Of a stretch of DNA of 64,000 bases, positions 57,366-64,000 are shown in pieces. Each line of letters starts with the position of its first letter. Position 1 is the stretch's first letter. Origin of the DNA: Sorex araneus. Lineage: Eukaryota; Chordata; Mammalia; Eulipotyphla; Soricidae. Position numbers and translations under genes: made by a program. Where the stretch lies: assembly GCF_027595985.1 (NCBI RefSeq), contig NC_073303.1, forward strand, positions 377,811,034-377,875,033, written 5' to 3'. The notes beneath the pieces were generated by a model that had not been told where the DNA came from, did not search any database, and worked only from the letters and a program-made list of their open reading frames with translations.

Positions 57366-58620
57366 AAGACCACTGATCTAGGCAGGGAGACAGGCAATGG
57401 AATTCCTAGGAAGTAATCAAACCAATAGCTCTGAGGCCACAGAGAGCCCACTGTGAGCTCAGAGGCCTGGTAAAACTTCACCTGCCCCAGGAGCGGAGAT
57501 CAAGAGAGGGCTGGACACCCCCCCACACACACACACACCCCACCAAGAGAAGGTCCAGCAGAACAAAGGCCAAGGAAAGGAATTTCAAAGAGGACCAACA
57601 ACTCCCAACTCTAGCTCACCCTAGCAAGGGACTCTGACCTAGCTAGAAGCCCCACTTGGGGCAGCTTAGGCAAAGCCCTACAAGTCCCCTTGACTAAAGG
57701 CAGGGTGCGCATATGCTGCCCGAGCCCACCTGCTGTCTGTGCCCCTGTGTCCCAGCACATTACTTGGACAGGAAGTCTTATCTGCCAGTATGTAATAGAA
57801 GCTCTTTCTCAAAGTCAGCATATGACTACTTGTGAAATAAGAATTTTGGAGTTACTGCATTTCCTCTAAAACTTGGATTCCACCCTCTTCTTCTCAAACA
57901 TTCTAGCTAGAGCATGTGAGCATGCTCTGACACGCATGTATTGTATTAATCCTCCCTATTTCTCTTCCTCCCCAGCAGAGTCATTTGTCCTTCTGTTCAG
58001 ATTCATTTTCTTCTCTGCCTTCTTTTCCCATCGATGTCTGATAATGTTCCTGTTCTTTCTATGTCACAGAAACCCCGTCATCCCATTGACGGGTCCTCCA
58101 GGAGCTCTCCAGGGAAGAGACCCCAGGATTTCTGCTGTCACAGCCTCCCCTGCCTGGCCAGCCCCTTCCTGACCTCAAACAAAGGCAATCAGTTATTCCT
58201 ACAACACACAAAGATACTTGGACACAACAGAAGAGAGAACAAGTGGGCGGATATTTTCTCGGCTTGACCCACCATATTTCTCAGTGCTCAACCCCAGCAA
58301 GACCCTCTGGGACTCTGGACAAACACACCCTCTATTAGCTAGAACAACAGCAGCATTCTCAGGAGAGATGCAGGGGTACTGGGCGCTGCGGCTTCCTGCT
58401 AGTGCCTGTGTGGGCGTTCTCTAAGCTTCATCCTCACTTAAATGGGATTCTAAATATTAATGTTCACATCTTTCTTCCTAACGTGCTTCTGCTTCAGAGA
58501 GATTACGCTTTGCTGTATTTCTTCTGCATTTGAAATCTCTTCAACCACTTCCTTTAGCCTCTTTGAAGTATTTTATCAAATATTCTCATCAAACTCTAAA
58601 TAATAGAGTATGCAACACTT
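57366..58620. other. Unrecognised sequence
   Basis: GC-richer at 57370-57780, with a short AC run at 57520-57545; mixed beyond. No repeat or gene recognised. Confidence 0.4.
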
Positions 58621-58643
58621 TTCCCTGAGGCCTTTTCTTTTTT

Positions 58644-59402
58644 TTTTTTTTCCTTTTTTTTTTTTTAATTTATTTATTTTTAATTAGAGAATCACCGTGA
58701 GGGTACAGTTACAGATTTATACACTTTTGTGCTTATACTTCCATCATACAAAGTTTGGAACCCATCCCTTCACCAGTGCCCATTCTCCACCGCCCGTAAA
58801 CCCAGTGTCCCTCCCACCCTCCCCAATCCCATCTCCCCCACACCCCACCCTGCCACTGTGGCAAGGCATTCCCTTCTGTTTTCTCTCTCTAATTAGCTGT
58901 TGTGGTTTGCAATAAAGGTGTTGAGTGGCCACTGTGCTCAGTCTCTAGCCCTCATTCAGCCCGAAACTCCCTTCCCCCACATGGCCTTCGACTACAATGT
59001 AGTTGGTGATCGCTTCTCTGAGTTGACCTTTCCCCGGAACGTGAGGCCAGCCTCGAAGCCATGGAGTCAGCCTCCTGGTACTTATTTCTACAGTTCTTGG
59101 GTGTTAGTCTCCCACTCTGTTGTTCTATATACCATAGATGAGTGCAATCTTTCTATGCCTGTCTCTCTCTTTCTGACTCATTTCACTCAGCATGAAACTT
59201 TTCATGCCCATCCACTTGACTACAAAATTCTTGACCTCCTTTTTTCTAACAGCTGCATAGTATTCCATTGTATAGATGTACCAAAGTTTCCTCAACCAGT
59301 CATCCGTTCTGGGGCATTCGGGTTTTTTCCAGATTCTGGCTATTGTAAACAGTGCTGCGATGAACATACATGTGCAGATGTTGTTTCGATTGTACTTTTT
59401 TG
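58644..59402 (-). mobile_element. 5'-truncated L1 with ORF2 C-terminus, 3' UTR, A-tail and TSD
   Basis: On the minus strand it holds the last part of L1 ORF2 with the family landmark YTMEYYAAVRK (frame 59125-59442; the first residues belong to the flank), then a 3' UTR with a G-rich polypurine tract, 'gggcactggtgaagggatgg', 'aactgtaccctcacggtg' and an A-rich tail. 'ctgaggccttttctttttt' flanks it (58625-58643 and 59403-59421). In the element's orientation the TSD starts with As, as L1 endonuclease targets do. The visible ORF2 end is open, so the copy is fairly young, but it is far too short to be active. Confidence 0.92.
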
Positions 59403-59421
59403 CTGAGGCCTTTTCTTTTTT

Positions 59422-60205
59422 CACTTGCGTTTCTTTATGCATGTCTTTAAAAACTATGAGACTATGTGCTAAACATTCCCAAAATATCTGCCTGACATTT
59501 CCGTGTAAGTATTTAAAAGGAGTCTTACTTTTAATCTATCCAAAACACATCTTCTGGTTTCTACTCCTATTTCCTGTACCCCATACTGTTTTAGATAACC
59601 CCTAATTTAGTGTTAGTGCTCTTTAGCTCAAGCTTCAAACCTAGGAATTATTCTCTTTCTCCCTACATTCTTCTTAGCCAAATGGTAATAGAAGTCCCAT
59701 TCCATCTCTCTCCTTTTTCTCTAACCACAATAGACAATACTACCGGAAACTTCTAACTCTGGTCTGTGGGAGTGCCCTGTATCTCTGTTTCTGTTCCTCC
59801 CTCTTGCAAACAGTTCCCAGAGAGCACTGTTGGATAATAACCCTAAGTGCTGTAGGTCTTGTCAGAGAATCTCTCCTTTTCCTCCCCCCCCCCCCAGAGA
59901 AATTTAAAGTGCTCTTGTGAGCGTCCCTAACTCTCCTAAGTTTATCTTTAATCTTTCCTTTATGTTTTACCTCTCATCATCACAATTCCCCAAGGCAGTC
60001 TTGGTTACTTATAACCCCAAACTTCTGGCAATACTGGACTTTGTAATGAATTACTTGCTTTTCTATTTCTCCTATAGCCTTTTCATATTTTATTATAGAG
60101 CAATGTTCTTTGCTTAAAGACAGAAACACCAATAATGTTATGCTCCTAATATTTGGGAGTTGATTGACTCTGAAATATATCTATCCCTGGGTATCCGTCA
60201 TAATT
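59422..60205. other. Unrecognised sequence
   Basis: Pyrimidine-rich, with a C-run at 59886-59895. No repeat or gene recognised. Confidence 0.4.
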
Positions 60206-60210
60206 ACTTG

Positions 60211-60445
60211 ACTCAGGCTTCAGTTGCCATAGCTCCCAACACCCGACAAAGTGAGGTCCCGCAATGGGACTGGAAGGGACCCAGGGAGAGTGGCGAAGCT
60301 ACTTTGGCATCAAAATGGGACAGTCTAGAGGCATAAAAGCGTGGTCTTGATGCCAGCTGTTATTACTTAAGAGACCGGACCTTCGTGGGCAAGGACAAGC
60401 TCAACCGACCTGAGGACTTAGTCGGGGATTTGCCATAAAAGCCTT
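60211..60445 (+). repeat. Dispersed repeat X, copy 2
   Basis: Collinear with 9641-9908 (landmarks there). Contains 'gccataaaagccttgcttgc' near its end, which may be a TATA-like box if the repeat is an LTR. Family unknown. Confidence 0.45.
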
Positions 60446-60449
60446 GCTT

Positions 60450-61430
60450 GCCCTCAGAGCCCAGAGAATAAGTTTTGGAACCTATATCTCTTACCGTGTT
60501 TATCCAAATAACTGCAAGTATTAATAAGAAGTAAACTTAATTGTCTAATGTGTACAACTATAGGGAAAGAGAAAAACAATATAGATGTCCCTGGGAGACA
60601 GAGCATCTCCTTGGGTTAATTCCTCCAAGAAAATTGCCTCCACGGAAACTCTCTACCTCTGGAAATAATCAATTTCACCTTTGTGCAGTCCTAGACCTTG
60701 AACTCCATCAGATATCCAATAGGTACACTAACAGCTCTGCATTCAACAGGCCATTCGGACCATCAGTCTGTAGTCCCCGTCTCTTTGTCTCTTTGCTGGG
60801 GAGGTGGGGAGGCAGTTCTCAGCCACAGAACTCGTCACACACCCCCACATTTTGAACTCACAGAGCACCAATATAATCTACTCACAAATTCTCAGGGGTG
60901 GCCCCTGGCACCACTCCTGATCTAACTCCACAGCTTTTCTCGTGATATAAATGCCACCTGCATGATTCTATTTTCCTTCTTTGGTCACTATGAAGACGAC
61001 TACCATGACATTTATTATTTTCAAAAAAAAAATTATCATTTTTCTTTTTTTCCAAGCTTCTGTACTTGTTGTTGTCAGCCTTCCTTTCCCCCAGACCTTT
61101 GAATGACCTGCCATCCTAGCTCAGTCCATCTTTGGTTGTTCTGCACTTTACCTTCTTCTTCCAGTAGCAAGTGGCCTCTCAGTTCTAAAGACAAATGTTC
61201 CCGAGCCCTCTTATTCCAGCAGGGACAACAGAATAGAAAGAGAAATTTTATCTGCATGCAAACGAGTTAAGCTAGGAAGGATGTCTACCCACACAGGCTG
61301 TAGCACAAGTTTCAGAGAGAGGGAGTGAAGTTGGCACAATTACATGAGGAGCTGAGTTCAACCATAGAAACCAGAAAATCTGCATGGCTAGGGATGGTTG
61401 AAAACCTCCAGAATATTCTCCTTATCTTTC
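60450..61430. other. Unrecognised sequence
   Basis: Mixed composition. Open frames at 60541-60925 have no recognisable domain. Confidence 0.4.
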
Positions 61431-61439
61431 TCTAAAGGA

Positions 61440-61745
61440 TAAGAAGGCAGAAATGTTCATGAGAAAATGGTATTGGTCATCTCACTGGAAGTGGTCTTCA
61501 GGGAGTCAGCCCTCCTGAGTGAACCGACTGTTCCACCTTTGCCTCTACTGTACCCAACCTGTACATGTGTCCCCTCCTTCTCGCCCTGTACAAACAGCTC
61601 ATGACTATGGAGATCTGCATGAACACATCATTTTCCAGCCTGCTGTTGAAAACATCCTTTCTTGACCATCCCCGTGTTTCTTACTGGTCCCTCAAACAGC
61701 AGTGAGAGCGAAAGCTTCACAGTTATAGTCGAGTCTTGTTTTCAG
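61440..61745 (+). mobile_element. Possible LTR related to 54020-54490
   Basis: 'gtttcttactggtccctcaa' and 'acagcagtgagag' align with the U5 near 54430 ('cctcttgattggcccacaa', 'acagcagtgggac'). Only this end is clearly similar. No AATAAA found. Confidence 0.4.
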
Positions 61746-61749
61746 TCCA

Positions 61750-62645
61750 GCAAAGACAGGGTAACATAGCAGCCTATACATACGCTAGATATTTTTCAGG
61801 AAACTCATGCATATTTATGAGGAAAAGGGATGAGCATGCAAAATTGAGAAACAGATAATGAAGAGACATCACATGCATAGAAAATGGCAGAGAAACATCC
61901 CTGGGGACGTGCTCTTTAGTGTAAGGACGAATAGGAAGAGAGTAAGGGTGGAGGGAGCCCCCAGAGCACAGTCTCCAGTGGCCAGTGTTGTCTGGCCTGG
62001 GGCTGAGGACCTTAGGGCAAAAATTTTCTGTCTGCCCAGTCAAGGTCTAAATGGAATCACTATGTTACCTTACTTTCATGATTTTGTGTTAAGCACTTGA
62101 AGATCGTTGGATGTTTTTTGTGCTCTTCTGATGACGGTTTTGGAATATCGGATTTTTTTTTTAGGGAATTATATTTGCGAGTACTCACAAATTATTTTGG
62201 AAGTGAGTTTGGCAAACCTCATAAGAATTTAGCTAGTTTTGGGTCCTATTAGTGTTAGTCACTTTCAGGTGCAGTTTATTGTAATAAAAGACAAACCAAT
62301 AAGCCAAAAGAGATGTATCAAATACAGTTTTCAAGAAGAAAGTGAAAATTTGTAAACTAAAGACAAATCTGATCAACTTAAACTTTTTCTTAAACTTGCA
62401 CGCTGTGTCCCTGTCTTTCTGTCTCATCTCCTCCACCCCTCCCCAATACTCTTTTCCCTGGGGGAGTTAAAACATAAGCTTGGATAGAAAATTTTAATTT
62501 TCTTCATCTAAATTTTCTGGTAGGTAGGCAAACTCCCAATTTCCTTAAATAGTGACCAGTGACACTTAAAAAACAAAACAGTTTCAATCTGGTGATTAAA
62601 ACCAGTTGTAAAGGAGAGGAAATGGAACTACTGTTACTTTATTGA
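61750..62645. other. Unrecognised sequence
   Basis: AT-rich in most parts. No features recognised. Confidence 0.4.
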
Positions 62646-62651
62646 AGTTAC

Positions 62652-62738
62652 CTGTGACTGTGACTGTGACTGTCATCCGTTGTTCATCAATTTGCTCAAG
62701 TGGGCACCAGTAACATCTCCATTGTGAGACTTGTTATT
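62652..62738 (-). mobile_element. SINE-B tail only
   Basis: 'gtgactgtgactgtgactgt' and 'catccgttgttcatcaattt' then 'ctcaagtgggcaccagtaac', the reversed RTE-type tail with its GTCACA-type repeat, cut off after 'gagacttgttatt'. Confidence 0.8.
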
Positions 62739-62761
62739 AATGGAAGTTACTATGTCACTTT

Positions 62762-62948
62762 AATTTTTTTGTTGTTTTGTTTTGTTCTGTTTGGGGGTCA
62801 CATCTGGAGGTGCTCAGAGCTTAATCCTTCCTATGCTCAAGGAATCTCCCCCGGCGAGCTTGATGGATCATCCGGGATGGTGGGGATTGAACCGGTATCA
62901 GTGACATGCAAGCTAAATGCCCTACCTGTTTTACTATTTCTCCGGCCC
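62762..62948 (-). mobile_element. SINE-A, diverged
   Basis: Reversed A-rich tail, 'gggggtcacatctggaggtg', 'gatcatccgggatggtgg', 'attgaaccggtatcag' and 'tatttctccggcccc'. Lies just beyond the SINE-B tail, a small nest of insertions. Confidence 0.75.
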
Positions 62949-63094
62949 CAAGGAATTGCACTTCTGCTCCCTGATTTCCTGCAACAGGAGAGACTCGCGA
63001 TTAAATGGACTTACCAATGGATTTGGCTCAATGGATACCAGAGATCCTGCCTATATAATAGAGCCTCCATCAAATCCCAAAGGAAGAGCTTTTA

Positions 63095-63500
63095 TTTTTT
63101 TTTTTTTTGAAGTGAAACAGCTTTTGTTTGGAATTGTTGAAGGAAGGGAGAAAGAGAAAGGGGGAGAGAGTGGAGAGTAATGTGCTCAAGAGAGAACCCG
63201 GGCTTCTCCAAGGGTGGAGAGAGCCCCTACACACACCCCAGAATTAGACGTGAAAGCTTGAAAGTCCACATCTCCAGAGGGGAAATGCAGGCGACACATG
63301 TGCTCAGGCACCACATGTGCTCGGCCATATGGGCACAAGCAGCAGTGGGGCCTGGGCAGCATGTGTGTCCAAAGGAACAGCTTTGGAGAGCTCTGGTTTG
63401 GGCAATGCATGGTGGAGATTTGGCGATGCTGGTTCATTTGAAGATGGAGGCAAGTTTTGTGTCCTTTCCCCAAACTTCCCTGGTACGGCTGCCTGAGCAA
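63095..63500 (-). other. Unrecognised sequence, possibly a retroposed or LTR-like unit
   Basis: On the minus strand a T/C-rich stretch ('cctttctctttctcccttcc') leads into 'gctgtttcacttc' and an A-run at 63098-63110 (T-run on plus). A retroposed transcript or LTR end is possible. Frames on both strands are open over about 100 codons, but neither shows a known domain. Confidence 0.3.
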
Positions 63501-63838
63501 CTGTGAATTGTAGGATTTGGGGGTCCCAATGACAATGGTAAAGTTATTCAGAAGAATTGAAACTATGAAGGAAACAGTAGTGTCATGACGCAGTGCTCAT
63601 GGAATTAAATGTAGCATTGGCTGGATAGGGGATTATTTCTAGAGAGAGCATGTATTCTTCCCTTGTTTTAGAATGTAATAAAATGACACTGGGTGTATTG
63701 TCTGCTAAACAACAATTCAGGACTCAAGTTAGTTTCTACAGTAACTAAATCAGGTAATTAACACCAGACAATAATAAGTCTACTGAATCCATCTTAAATG
63801 AGTTTAGCACTTTTTACAATCAGTCGTCCCAAACTGGG

Positions 63839-63842
<4 letters not shown>

Positions 63843-63895
<53 letters not shown>
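63843..63895 (+). repeat. (GA)n microsatellite
   Basis: About 53 bp of pure GA, followed by a SINE-A-like scrap ('gtgacccctgagcatagtcc'). Confidence 0.95.
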
Positions 63896-63897
<2 letters not shown>

Positions 63898-64000
63898 TAG
63901 CAGGATGGAAATTATGCTTTGTGTCGTTTCCCAAACACCAAGGCGAGTGACCCCTGAGCATAGTCCCCAACATGTCTGAGTATGGTCCCAAAGCCAAGCA

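Noticed and set aside
58900..59406. 168-codon plus-strand open frame
   Set aside because: It is antisense to the L1 ORF2 end and 3' UTR at 58644-59402.
63180..63506. Open frames of about 105 codons on both strands
   Set aside because: No start context, domain, splice signals or composition shift. Open frames on both strands point to composition, not coding.

Overview
The window looks like a gene-poor stretch of mammalian nuclear DNA. It is AT-rich, with no operons, no Shine-Dalgarno sites and no long host reading frames, and it is full of retrotransposon copies. The SINEs carry a tRNA-like head that I associate from memory with Sorex (shrew) genomes. The L1 3' ends and an RTE-type LINE of a kind reported from the common shrew agree with this, so Sorex araneus or a close relative is the best guess. 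This is inference from repeat type, not a database match.

Layout. 1-5.4 kb: SINEs, a rearranged L1 3' fragment and a 1758-bp RTE LINE (3375-5132, minus) with an exact 11-bp target-site duplication (TSD). 5.4-13.3 kb: SINEs, two L1 3' ends with TSDs, and an LTR-like stretch near 9.6-10.4 kb. 13.3-24 kb: mostly anonymous AT-rich DNA with scattered SINEs, an inverted repeat (19.6/20.4 kb) and a chimeric RTE derivative (21.4-22.1 kb). 24.3-26.9 kb: 2.5 kb free of recognised repeats, holding a well-formed candidate exon. 27.3-29.4 kb: an RTE derivative with TSD, a SINE and a solo LTR. 29.7-39 kb: largely repeat-poor, with old L1 pieces. 39-52.6 kb: SINEs, L1 3' ends, another RTE derivative with TSD and a 37-bp minisatellite. 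53.3-64 kb: several LTR remnants, one followed by a primer-binding-site-like sequence; a compact two-exon candidate transcript at 56.2-56.7 kb; an L1 with a long TSD at 58.6-59.4 kb; more SINEs and microsatellites.

How the elements relate. Two LINE machineries appear to have fed this locus. L1 accounts for the A-tailed insertions, including the short SINE (called SINE-A here). The RTE element accounts for a second SINE (SINE-B), which has the same tRNA-like head but a tail homologous to the 3' coding end of the RTE. It also accounts for a ~0.55-0.7 kb non-autonomous derivative (element C) ending in simple repeats such as (GAT)n. The same layout is known in ruminants (BovB, Bov-tA, Bov-A). The most noteworthy points are the RTE family and its parasites, the two-exon candidate at 56 kb and the candidate exon at 24.6 kb. 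No complete host protein-coding gene was recognised.
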